Part shown: positions 36,420-46,906 of the stretch, piece after piece
Layout: each line of letters begins with the position of its first letter
Numbering within the stretch: the first letter of the stretch is position 1
Assembly (NCBI GenBank): GCA_007922195.1
Contig: ML681995.1
Location: 17,118,079-17,182,078, forward strand
Direction: 5' to 3'
Source of the DNA: Podocnemis expansa
Lineage: Eukaryota > Chordata > Testudines > Podocnemididae
Length of the DNA: 64,000 nt
Position numbers and translations under genes: made by a program
Notes under the pieces: generated by a model
The model's input: the letters and a program-made list of their open reading frames with translations, nothing else
What the model was told of the DNA's origin: nothing
Database searches by the model: none

Positions 36420-38245
36420 GAGTTTTTTAAAATCTGGGAAGTAAAATTGTCAATGCAGTATGTAAAAGCTCTCGCAGGTGCTGATCTGTAAAGTATTGCA
36501 CGATGTTTTGATTTCACAAATTTCACTGTGGAATACAATGCTTTAAAGCAGTATGTTGTGTGAAAAACAAAGTAATCTACAGTTGACTTTCTTCAGCTGA
36601 GGATATTTAGTTTCAGGCACTCGCTTCCAGAATTCAGTTGCAGACTGGTGCTTTTGTGCATCATCTTTAAACCAGAATTCTCTTGCATTTCAAGTAGTTC
36701 CATTTTTGCACCAGATGTTTCCAAAAGCAAAAATTTAGGAATAGTAAAACCATTGTTGAGGATGTCTACCATGAAGTGATTTATGAGAAAAATCTAAACA
36801 TTGTTTCAGTTTTTGCAAATCATCAAACCTGACACAAAAATCATCAATCAACTCTTGTAAATTTGTCTCTGTATTCTTCCAGTTTTTCATTTTTGATTTC
36901 CAATTCAGGGTGTTTGTTTAGTCTAGTTTTGAGATGGGGAAAGTGGTTGAAAGTTTTTGAAAATATATCTCTTTGGAGAAGCTGAATTTTCTTCTGAAAG
37001 CTGAAAACTGAGTAAGGTCAGAAAGAATCTTATTTTCCCCTGCAGCAACAAGTTTAAACTTCTAAGATGTTGCATGACATCAATCAAAAACATTAGGTCA
37101 AGTAGCCATTTTCATCTTCCAGTTGTGGGTAAGACTTCCCTTTTTTCCTGAAGAAATGCAATTATACACTCCAATAATTTGACAAATCCTTTTAAGACAT
37201 TGCTGGTTGACAGCCACCATAACTAGACAATAAAAAGAAATAGCATTAGGCTTATCTTCAAGATGCAGGTCTTTAAGGTTGTTTTTAAACTACCTGTGTG
37301 TCTTAGCATTTGAGTGGATGAAACTGACAATTTGTAAAGTTGTTTTCTTAACATTTTCATACCTGAAATATTTGACAATGAGATGTTCGCAATGTACAAC
37401 ACAGTGAACAGCTAGAAACTCTGGAATATTCGGATCACTTTTCAGAAGGCCAATAAGACCTACATTTTTACCTAACCTCCCAGGTGCACCATCTGTCACC
37501 ACACTTACAAGCTTTTGTCTGGGTGCTCTGGAATTTGCCAGAATTGTGTCAAGCGCATCTTTGCCATCAATGCCACAAGTTTTCTCCTTCAGTGCTATTA
37601 TTTCCAGCATTTCTTCTGTTACAGTTACATCAGTAGAAACATAATGAACAAATGTCGCCAACTGTGGTCTATCTTGAATATCCATGAATTCACCAAGAAC
37701 TAAACTACAAGCAACACAGTTCTGCAAATCGTTTTGCATCTTTTTCTCAACATCAGCACTAATCTGAGAAATGCGCTTCTCTGTACTGTGACGTGACATT
37801 GGAATTTGCGCTATCAGTTGCTTAAGTTTTGAATTGTTTTTTGGATCTAAAGCAGCAATGACCTCAGAAATCTTCTTAACAAATTCTCCATCAGAGTATG
37901 GATGTTTAGCATGTGCAATATTCCAGCTGATAACAAAACTGGCTTTGGTCACGGCATTTGCTTCCTTGCTGAACAATGAAAGCACTGTCTGTTGTTTACA
38001 TTTAGCAGATTTCAAAGCAGTAAGCTTTTTCTTCTTAAGTCAGATTTTAGTGGATGCTGAGACAAAAAGCTGGCATGATGTTTCATAATGGCATTTTAAG
38101 GTATTTGCTTTGTAAGTGAATGTTGTGTCACAGATACGGCATTGAGACTTGCATTGTCATCAGTGAATGCAAATTCTTCTTCCCATTCAGTTTTAAACAA
38201 TCTACTTTCTTCTTCGTATTGTTTTTTATTAGTCAACATCATGTT
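36420..38245 (-). pseudogene. hAT (Charlie-like) transposase remnant
   Basis: The minus strand starts near 38245 with a BED-type zinc finger region (EWEEEFAFTDDN, then a C-x2-C and HYET remnant in another frame). An intact 241-codon frame lies at 38015-37290: QQTVLSLFSKEANAVTKASF, then HSTEKRISQISADVE, VACSLVLGEFMDIQDRPQLA, VVTDGAPGRLGKNVGLIGLL, then HCVVHCEHLI. The TDGA and HC-x-x-H-C-E-type motifs are the hAT catalytic region. Downstream frames to about 36420 carry the rest, ending in a YCFKALYS...KSKHRA-type C-terminal dimerisation region. The first 180 codons and the last third are broken by frameshifts and stops. This is a different hAT lineage from the one at 170-2050. Confidence 0.88.
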
Positions 38246-38299
38246 TAGAAGGACTTGTAAAACAATTTTATTTTAACAATGAGCAAACTGCATTAAGGC

Positions 38300-39560
38300 C
38301 TATGAGAAAATCTAAACATGCTGCACTTCTCCCTGCCATCCCCAACCATGCCACCACTTCCCCGCTGTCCCCAACCATGACACCTCTTCCGTGCCATCCC
38401 CAGCCACGCCGCAGCTTCCCCTCTAAAAAGTTCTTTCTCCCACTATTAACTTTAATTGTAGTTATGTCTGTGATAGTTGGAGGGAAGGACAGGGGAGCAT
38501 GGTGCAGTGCCCTTTCCCTCCAGCAGCTCCACTGCCCTCAGCACCCTCCTCCTCCCCACAAGCTCTGACCCCTTCCTCTAGCATCTCTGCCACACACAGA
38601 AACTACTTACTTACCCTTGATACAAAATTCCTGGCAGCAACACCTTCCATCACCTCCACCCCCTTCTGCCAGGAACTCTGCTACTGTTTTCCCTGCCCTG
38701 GAGCTCCCTGCCTCCTGAAGGCACCCCCTCCTACCAGCAGGCCCTTCCAGTCTCTAGAGCTCATACTGGCTCCTCCCAGCCACATCACTGCCCCAAAAAT
38801 AAGTTTGGGGCCCAGACCCCGGTGTTGTTTCTTCCCCCCTTACAAACAAAAAAAGTGCTGATACGTCAGAAGGCGTGTGACGGAGGGTTCTCAGGACCCT
38901 CAACCACTGCCTCCCCACCCCAGCCCTCTTCAGCCAGCCCCACTGACTACCTTCCCGCTTGCTCCCCAGCGCTCCCCTGGAGCTTTCCCCATCTGCTCCC
39001 CTTCTCACCATTTCCTGGGCCATGTGGGCTCTTCCCCAGTCCCCTTGCCACTCTGACCCCCCCCTGCAGCTTTCCCACCCACCTGCTGGTTCTCCGACCC
39101 CCAGTGTGTCCCCCTGCTTACCTGACTGGAGCTGCCTCCAAGGGCAGCTGAACCAGTCGCTCCCTGGCCAGGCTGCTCCTGCTCTGAGCTACACATCTGT
39201 GCATTTTCAGGGCGGGAGATTGGAAAAAGCTGCAGTGTGGCCACAACTCCCCAGTCACCATGGGCTGCATTTCAGCCCTGGCTTATTGCTGCGTATGACA
39301 CCTGGCCCCACAGCCCAGCTGGGGGCTGGAATCAGCAGGGGAAAAGACTCCCGGTCCTTTTCCTGCCATGCTGAACTTGGCCCCAACTGGGCGGGGAGGC
39401 GGCGGCCAGGGAAAAATAAGTGCTGTGGTCCCCTCCAACATGTGGTTAGCTACTTCCCTGGTTCCAGGACTCCAATAGGGCCAGATCCCACTGCTGCTTG
39501 CTGGGGCCGGATCTTGCCACTGCCCATGGCCCCTGCCCCAGGCCAGATCCTGTCGCTGCC
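38300..39560. other. GC- and C-rich interior of the 4.2-kb hAT element
   Basis: Strongly C-rich on the + strand with words such as CCCCAACCATGCCACCACTT and CCAGCCACGCCGC. The sequence before 39569 resembles diverged partial units of the tandem repeat that follows. Long frames here reflect the base composition. Confidence 0.6.
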
Positions 39561-39568
39561 GCCAGCCT

Positions 39569-40160
39569 CCAGACCCTATCATGGGTCAGACACTGCCACC
39601 CCTGGACCCCAGCCAGACCTCACTGCCGCTGCCCAACCCTGCTCAGGACTGGATCATGCCGCCACCGGCAGCCCCTGATCTGGCAGATCCCTCCCTCTGA
39701 CACCCTTCTCCTCACAACCCCCCTCTGGCCTGGTGCCAATCCTTTCTCCTTTTCTCTACCCCCTCTCCCCCACAGCTCCTGCTTGTCCCCAACCTCCAGA
39801 CGCTATCACGGGTAAGACACAGCCAGCCCTGGACCCCAACCAGACCTCGCTGCCACTGCTGAACCATGGTTGGGGCTGGGCCATGCTGCCACTGGCAGCC
39901 CCTGCCCCAACAGATCCCTCCCTCTGACACCTCTCGCCACAATTCCCTGCTCCAGCCCGGTGCTGATCCCTTCTCCTATCCTCTAACCGCCCCCCCCCCC
40001 ACTTCCCCTGCATGTCCCTGGCTTCCAGACCCTATCAGGGTCAGATGCTGCTGCCCCTGGACACTGCCACCACCCCTGGACCTCCCTCCTTCTAACAGCC
40101 CCCGCTGCCTGCTTTGCTGTCACTTTCCCCTTAACCCCTTCCACCTTACCTGGCCAGCCA
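39569..40160. repeat. Tandem repeat, unit about 228 bp, roughly 2.6 copies
   Basis: CCAGACCCTATCATGGGTCA at 39569, CCAGACGCTATCACGGGTAA at 39796 and CCAGACCCTATCAGGGTCAG at 40025 mark the same position in successive units (spacing 227 and 229). Each unit continues with CCCTGGACCCCA-type sequence, GCCACTGGCAGCCCCTG (or GCCACCGGCAGCCCCTG) and GATCCCTCCCTCTGACACC. The last unit is partly deleted. Confidence 0.88.
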
Positions 40161-40388
40161 GCTGATATGTGACTGTCTGCTGCTCTGCCCTGAGTATTCA
40201 TCTGAAGAATGCTCAGGGGGCTGGAGATTTGAACTGTTGCCCCAGCTTGACGCCTGGAAGAATGTGTCTGGGCAGGGCCAGGTACATTGCTGGGGCCGTT
40301 TTCTTAAATTCTTTGGTGAGCTGCGGTTTTACCTTTGAAGAGCCACATACGACTCGTGAGCTGCAGTTTGGCCACGCCTGGGCTCATG

Positions 40389-41070
40389 GATTTTTGCCAT
40401 AACACTATACATCTGCTCTTGTGGAAAGTAGCATGGGATTTTGAGGCCAAAAGTGGTCAGCACCCTGCTTCTGGATGACATCCTGGTCTTCCACTTCGCA
40501 CAATGGGGTCCTGTTTTATGACTAGGGCTACTAGGTACTACAGCAATACAAATAAATAGTAATAACAGTGATTCCATGGGCTGATCTTGGCTCAGTTCTC
40601 ATGCTAGGAGACAGATTCAGCATTGATTGAGGAGGAAGAACCATCGTATCAAGTCGTCCTTTGGAATTCTCCCAACCATATAGTGACTCACTATGACCCT
40701 GCTTAAATAGATATGTCTATATTAATTGTGCCTTTAATTACATGTGGAAATGCAGCATGACATTCAGCTGAACACTGTAGTGCAAATCAATTCAAGGATC
40801 CATTGGTCCCATAAATAAGAATAGAACCAAAACCTGAATTCTTCCCTTTGTGTTCAATTTATGGCATCATTATTTGAAAAATAAATAGATCAGGACAAAA
40901 ATCCATAATCTATGTTAAGCTGGGTATGGAAAAGAATTATTACAGGAAAAAAATTACTGTAGTATTGGACTGGCCCTTCTACTGAGATGCCTAGAATGAT
41001 TCTCCACTGTCTGCCCCTTGTGCAGCCATTTAAATCAGCCAGTGCCAAACCCCAAACAGATAGAAGAGCT
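40389..41070. other. Unassigned intron sequence
   Basis: Nothing coding or repetitive recognised. Confidence 0.4.
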
Positions 41071-41077
41071 GACTGAG

Positions 41078-41320
41078 GGCAAGTCTGCACCACCGCACGA
41101 TTTCAGGGGCAGCTGAAGGGAGATACACAAATTATTTTAAATAGTTTGCATATCTTCCCATCAATTGCCTATCACCTACTTACTGAGGTGACATTAGTTG
41201 GCTGAGTTGAAGGAAAATGCTGTCCCTTCACCTCAGCACTACTCCACATGCCAGGTTGGTCTTCAGTGATTGACTTCCTGATCGTCTGAGGGGGTCTTCA
41301 CAGACTTGGTCAGTCAACTA
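41078..41320. mobile_element. MITE-like repeat, copy 2 of a pair
   Basis: The left end GAGGGCAAGTCTGCAC pairs loosely with GGGTCTTCACAGACTTGG near the right end. It shares the GATACACAARTTATTTTAA and TAGYTTGC blocks with 29926-30185. The right boundary is uncertain. Confidence 0.6.
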
Positions 41321-41324
41321 GGAA

Positions 41325-42270
41325 GATCATTCTGATGGCAGTGATTTTGCCATCTTCAGCAAAGATGGCTCCTGAATTAGATGAGAGAAGCTGTTTCCTA
41401 GTGTCTGCTCCCGGTTTGCTGTGCAAGTCCCTTCAGACCCGATTCTCCCCTCCTTAACAGAGCTGTTTGAAAAGCAGCAAAAATTTTTGGAGGGAAATTT
41501 CATTTCTTTCCCTCTGAAATTTGCTGCAAACATCACTTTGGTTTTTTGACCCTCCCCCCACCCCAGCCTGTTTTCTGTTGGAAAATGTCCAAAAACTTAC
41601 AATTTCCACAAATATTTTTGTTTTGTTAGCAAAGCTCCCCCCACATCTCCTAAAAATGTTTAGGCAAGAATATCTACTCCTTAACATTGATACAGGAATA
41701 AAAGCCTTCAACATCATCAGCAGTCTACCCCATTTCAAAATGCAAGTACTCCTTAGAGAATTTTGCAAGGGTTAATTGATTACTGATTACTTTGGCAACC
41801 ATGCATGAAAAAAATGCTTTACAAATTCCATATTATGAAAAACAACAACAACAACAACAACATGAATTAATTACATTTCCATTTTAGTGCATCACAGTGT
41901 ATATGTAGTGGTAAATATAAATTCCACTAGAGAAGAATAAATCTTCCCTCAAGAACTAGTGAAAATTTAAACACTTACAGGTAGCTCCCCCCCGAACCCA
42001 CCAAGGCCCCAATGAAGAATGATGAGTGATGACGAGGTGACACTGATCGCCTATGTAAGAAACCTGACATGCTGGGAGATTCCTTCCTCCTATGTCATTA
42101 ACTGTTTCACTAACCTCATGGTTCCCCGTATGTGGTGCAAATCATTTACCAATAACAGAAGTGAGAGGAACCCATGTTTATGTGGAATAGATGTAACTTG
42201 GGGACATTGGACTGCTCCTCTGTTGCACAATACCATATAGAAAAAAGGCCAGATTTTTCTATCAGGATGC
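41325..42270. other. Unassigned intron sequence with an (AAC)n microsatellite
   Basis: A (AAC)n tract of about eight units lies at 41838-41862. No exon or transposon end was recognised in the rest. Confidence 0.55.
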
Positions 42271-42273
42271 AAG

Positions 42274-42542
42274 TGTAGCCCAGGGTCCAGGGTGCTTCAA
42301 CAGCAGTGGTGAGAACTACAAGTTGTGGTACAAACTGAGGCATGCTGGGACAACTCCTAGCTCCTGCCAGGAAACACCTTCTGCTCCCCCCTGCAAGGAG
42401 AGTCTGCACTGATTGAGCCTGGGAGCATGTGGCAGACAAGCAGGGAGGAAGCCAACGGACTGTAATGCTGCTGTATGTTTCTTTCAGAATAAAACTTTGT
42501 TCCTGGTGATCTGTCTGAGTGGGTCTGGTCTGAGTTAGCACA
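42274..42542 (+). repeat. Possible solo LTR
   Basis: The stretch starts TGTAGCCCAGGG and ends GAGTTAGCACA, with AATAAA at 42488-42493 followed by ACTTTGTTCCTGG and GATCTGTCTGAGTGGGTC, an R-U5-like arrangement. No matching target duplication was found, so the boundaries and the LTR identity are a guess. Confidence 0.35.
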
Positions 42543-42769
42543 TATGCTAACACAGAATGCAGAGCACACAGAGGGGCCTCATGCCTAGTTTCCCAAACCT
42601 GTGTAAAGGGCCACAAGGGAGACTTCCTCTATCTTGAACACCCTCATGATAGGCCTGCAGGAGGGGTTACACAAGTTTATGACCCACTCTTTCCCCCAGA
42701 TCCTTCCCTGCAGCACTACTAACTAGCCAGTTATTCCCTACTTTGTAGCTGAGTATTTGATTTTCCTTT

Positions 42770-43235
42770 CTAAGTGTAATACTTTGCAATTGTCTTTGTT
42801 GAACTTCACCTTGTTGATTTCACATCAATTCTCTATTTATGAAATGCCTCTTGAATTCAAATCCTGCCCTTCTAAGTGCTTGCAACCCCTCCTGCCTTGG
42901 CATCATCTGCAGATTTGATGAGTATCCTTGCACTCCCTGACACAAGATGTAAATGAAAAAGTTGAATGGTACTGGACCCTGGACTGATCTTTGTGCAACC
43001 CTTCTAGATACACCCAGCCAGCTTGATCATGAACCATTAATACCTTCTCTCTGAGTACAGTTTTTCACCAATTTGTACACCATTTTATAGTAATTTGATC
43101 TAGACCACATTTGCTTAGTTTGCTTATGGGAATGTCATGTGCAACAGTGTCAAAAATCTTACGAAAGTTCACATACATCACATCTACTGGTTCCCCCATA
43201 TCTAAAAGGCCATGATGCATTTCTCTCTGTGTGCA
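42770..43235 (-). mobile_element. CR1 LINE fragment (reverse transcriptase region)
   Basis: Phrases such as GTTGAACTTCACCTTGTTGA, CTTGCAACCCCTCCTGCC, CATCATCTGCAGATTTGATG and GTGTCAAAAATCTTACGAAA are worn versions of the CR1 RT region as written on the non-coding strand. A better preserved relative is at 59330-59740 in this window. Minus orientation, heavily mutated. Confidence 0.82.
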
Positions 43236-43545
43236 TCAGAAAGAAAGAGTAACAGCAGGTAAAATAAACCTAATTACTGTAAAAATGACTTCAGGAATTA
43301 TTTTTATGCTAAAGCTAACGGAAATATTAAGGCTTGAGAGATGAAGATTTATGATCAGGGGAGGTCAAGTTATTAAAATCAGAAATAAAAATGGCAGCAG
43401 TTTCTTTGGAAGAGGGGGAAAAAAGCCACTCTGTCTTTGTTTAGGTGCAAACCACCACTTCATTCAGCATTTGCCCACTTCTTTCCGAAGAAGATGCTAA
43501 TTTCGCTGCACTCAGGCACTAAGTCTACAAGTGAATACAACAAGA
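43236..43545. other. Unassigned sequence left of the DIRS element
   Basis: AT-rich, no repeat identified. It provides the left insertion flank of the DIRS element. Confidence 0.45.
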
Positions 43546-43577
43546 TGAAAAGGGAAATTACTTGCCTGTAATGACCA

Positions 43578-43769
43578 TTCTTCGAGATGCGCTGCTCACT
43601 TCCATTCCACTATAGGTGTGTGTGCGCGCGCCAGTGCATGGTCACCAGAATGTTTTTGCCCTAGCCTAGCCTCCGTAGGGCCAGCAGCGGAGCCCCCTAG
43701 AGTGCCGCCTAAACCGCCTCGTATAACCGCCGCTGCTGGCCCCGCTCTCCCCTAGTCCCTTCTTTCCGC
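43578..43769. repeat. DIRS left inverted terminal repeat
   Basis: It runs from TTCTTCGAGATGCGCTGCTC to TCCCTTCTTTCCGC and is the reverse complement of 49293-49480 with scattered differences. Long identical words include GTGCATGGTCACC and TTTTTGCCCTAGCCTAGCCT. An additional outer stretch (43546-43577) is found only at this end and in the internal complementary region. Confidence 0.95.
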
Positions 43770-43801
43770 TAACTCCAGAAGCGGGGATAGAAGGCGGGTG
43801 T

Positions 43802-43899
43802 GTAATGGAAGTGAGCAGTGCATCTCGAAGAACGGTCATTACAGGCAAGTAATTTCTCTTTTCTTCTTCGAGCAGCTGCTCACATCCATTCCACTACAG
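43802..43899. repeat. DIRS internal complementary region
   Basis: Its first half (AATGGAAGTGAGCAG to GGCAAGTAATTTCT) is the reverse complement of the left outer end 43551-43610. Its second half (TTCTTCGAGCAGCTGCTCAC to CATTCCACTA) is the reverse complement of the right outer end at 49448-49480. It thus spells the junction of the two termini, the expected template for joining the ends. Confidence 0.93.
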
Positions 43900-43935
43900 A
43901 TGACTACCAAGCTTCAGACAGGATGGTGGGCGGAG

Positions 43936-45391
43936 TTACGGTCTGGCTGACTGCAGCACTGCCCGCCAGACGGCTGCATCCTCCCTGGTCTGTTGCACAA
44001 TGGCATAATGTGCCGTAAACGTATGCACAGAGGACCATGTAGCTGCCCTGCAGATCTCCTGTAGGGGAATCTGCGCAAGAAAGGCAGTTGTAAAGGCCAC
44101 AGCCCTTGTCAAGTGCGCATGTACTGCACTAGGTAATGGGAGCTTTGCCTCCTTGTAGCATGCTCTGATACAGTCAGCTATCCATGATGAAAGTCTTTGA
44201 GAAGAAACCAGCAGGCCCTTCATCCTGTCCGCCACTGCGACAAACAGCTGTGAGGATTTGTGGAATGGCTTCATCCTCTCAATATAAAATGCCAGGGCCC
44301 TTCTAACGTCCAAGGTGTGCCACCTCCGTTGTTCATCAGAGGTATGCGGCTTGGGGTAGAAAACAGGTAAGCAAAATGTCCTGGTTTATATGGAACTGGG
44401 AAACTATTTTAGGTAAAAAGGCTGGGTGTGGCCTAAGCTGAACTTTATCTTTGTAGAACACTGTGAATGGTGGTTCTGAGGAGAGTGCTTTAATCTCTTA
44501 TACTCTCCGCGCCGAGGTAATAGCCACCAGGAAGGAGACCTTCCAGGAGAGCATCATTAGCAGACATGATGCCAATGGTTCAAATGGGTGCTTTGTCAGG
44601 CCATGCAAAACTAAGTTAAGGTTCCATTGGGGAGTAGGTGGATGAACCGGGGAGTAGAGTCTTTCAATGCCTTTCAAAAATCTAGCCACCATAGGGTGTG
44701 AGAAAACAGCTGATTTTCCCACGGGGTCATGAAAAGCCGAAATAGCCTCCAGATGAACCTGTAGTGAAGATAGGGACAGTCCCTGTGTCTTGAGGGACAG
44801 GAGGTATTCCAGTAACTCCTGTACTGGCAGCGACCTTGGGTCAAGATCACGTGCCTGAGCCCAAAGTGAGAAATGTTTCCACTTTGCGATATAAGAGGTC
44901 CGTGTAGATGGTTTCCTAGAGCCTATTAGGATCTCCTGAACCCGAGAAGAGCAAGCCCTCTCGTCCCCCGTTAACCACGCAGGTTTCACACCATCAGATG
45001 CAGAGACTTCAGGTTCAGGTGGTGGAGTCGGCCTCCGTCTTGGGTGAGAAGATCCGGTCTGAGTGGGAGCTCTATCGGAGGTGAGCATGACAGATCTATC
45101 AGCATGCTGTACCAAAACTGCCGGGGCCATGCTGGGGCAATCAGAATAACTGCTGCTCTGTCTTTTTTTTATTTTCAGGATTACCCTTAGAAGTAGGGGA
45201 ACCGGCGGAAAAGCATACATTAGAGATCCGGACCAGTCCATCAGAAAGGCATCCGTCATTGACCCGGGTTCCTGACCCTGCAGGTGCAAAATAGGTAACA
45301 CTTGCGGTTCTCGCGGGTCGCAAACAGGTTGACCCAGGGAAAGCCCCACCTGCGGAAGATTAGGAATGCTTCCTGAGGATAGAGGGACCAT
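43936..45391 (-). pseudogene. DIRS tyrosine recombinase, frameshifted
   Basis: Frame 45391-44498 (297 codons) carries the N-terminal core-binding part (SRKPSTRTSYIAKWKHFS; LQVHLEAISAFHDPVGK) and ends VAITSARRV, which includes the first catalytic arginine. Frame 44313-43936 continues with HLTRAVAF (the H-x-x-R pair) and SVHTFTAHYAI with the nucleophilic tyrosine. A frameshift separates the two between 44498 and 44313. The start overlaps the RNase H frame by about 136 bases, as is common in DIRS elements. The recombinase inserts the circular DNA copy. Confidence 0.88.
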
Positions 45392-46902
45392 TCGTGTTGT
45401 GACAAGAAGATCCTGCTGAGGTTGTCTGCCTCACTGTTCCTGACTCCCGGTAAGTGAGAAGCTAGCAGGACAAACCCATGACGTATTGCCAACTCCCAAA
45501 GACGAATGGCCTCCTGGCAGAGGGCTGGAGAACGGGCCCCACCCTGGCGATTTATATAATACATTGTGGTTGAGTTGTCCGTTAAGACCTGTACAGTATG
45601 TCCCTTTATCTTCTCGAGGAAGACCATGCAAGCCAAGCAGATTGCCCTCAACTCCTTGATATTGATGTGGAGTCCTTTCTCCTTTCTCGACCATAAGCCC
45701 TGCGTAAACAGGTTTAAACTGAGCAGTGCTCCCCATCCCCTCTCTGAAGCATCGGTGATCAACGTGAGGGAGGGATGAGGCACCCCGAAGGGGATCCCCT
45801 CAAGGACTGACCTGGGATCTTGCTACCACCTTAGCTGCTGGAGAAGCCGCTGAGGGAGTGACACCACTTTGTGAAACGGGTGCCTCCTCGGTTGGAAAAC
45901 TGTTCGCAGCCAAGACTGCAGAGGTCTAAGCCGGAGCCGCGCCAGGTGCACGACGCTGGTGGCTGCTGCCAGATGCCCCGGTAGACGCAGACACGTCCTC
46001 GCCGTCGTTGGACAGCGGTCTAGGGCTGATATCATGTTGGAAATTGCCTCGAATCTGCCCTGCGGGAGGAGCGCCTTCTCCTGAATTGAGTCCAAAATTG
46101 CACCAATGAATTCTATTCTCTGGACAGGGGTGACCTGAGATTTTTGCAGGTTGATGAGCAGACCAAGTCGGCTGCACACCTTTAAGGTGTGCCGCACACT
46201 GGATGTCACCTCTTCTCTGGAATGACCTCTGATGAGCCAGTCATCTAGGTACGGATAGATGTACACTCTGTTTCTCCTCAGGTGGGCCACGACCGCGGCT
46301 ATGCACTTGGTGAATACCCTTGGTGCTGAGGAAAGCCCGAAGGGGAGGACGGTAAACTGGAAGTGCCTCGACCCCCTGATGAACCGTAAGTAACGTCTGT
46401 GGTCCAGTCTTATCGCAATATGGAAATAGGTGTCCTTTAAATCGAGGGCAGCGAACCAAATTCCAGGATCCAGGGAAGCAATGAACTGGTTGAGACACAC
46501 CATCCGAAACTTTTGCTTTTTCAGGGACTTGTTTAGATGTCTTAAGTCTAGGATGGGTCTTAAACCCCCTTGTGTCTTGAGGATTAAGAAATATCGGGAG
46601 TAGAAACCCCTCCCTTCCTCTTCTCTGGGGACTGGCTCGACAGCCCCTAGGGTTAGGAGATTTGCCACCTCCTGATCCAGCTGTTGTTCATGAGAGGGGT
46701 CCCTGAAAAGGGACTGGGATGGAGGTGGGAAGTTGGGGGCGGGGGGTCGCGAAGTAAACTGAAGGGAGTAACCAACCAAAATAGTGTTTAGCACCCAGCG
46801 GTCTGTGGTAATAAGGGACCACTGGGAATGGAAGCCAGCTAATCTGTTGCGGAATGTGGGTACTGGAGCCTGTGGCGGATTTGGTTCGCCGTCCTTGATC
46901 AA
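45256..46902 (-). pseudogene. DIRS reverse transcriptase and RNase H, one in-frame stop
   Basis: Residues 1-359 (46902-45823) contain LRPILDLRHLNK, ALDLKDTYFHI, TVLPFGLSSAPRVFTK and the catalytic YLDDWLI, typical of DIRS RT. A TAG at 45823-45825 ends the frame, but the same frame continues at 45783-45256 with TDASERGWGALL, NIKELRAI, LTDNSTTMYYI and SEADNLSR, the RNase H signature. Only one nonsense codon separates the domains, so this part of the element is the best preserved. It starts a few bases from the end of the gag frame. Confidence 0.92.
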
Positions 46903-46906
46903 CGCG

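Larger units (their letters stand above)
36148..40380 (-). mobile_element. hAT (Charlie-like) transposon, 4.23 kb, with transposase remnant
   Basis: The left end CAGGGGTGGCCAAACTTATG and the right end CAGTTTGGCCACGCCTG are terminal inverted repeats. The exact 8-bp duplication GGCTCATG lies at 36140-36147 and 40381-40388. Subterminal GAGTCACACAAG and GAGCCACATACGACTCGTGA also pair. The transposase remnant lies at about 36420-38245 on the minus strand. A GC-rich section with a tandem repeat separates it from the right terminus. The exact duplication indicates that the whole unit moved as one piece. Confidence 0.93.

Noticed and set aside
38959..39678. 239-codon plus-strand frame rich in Pro/Ala/Ser
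   Set aside because: It lies in the C-rich tandem-repeat part of a hAT element. Overlapping long frames occur on both strands because stops are rare in this composition.
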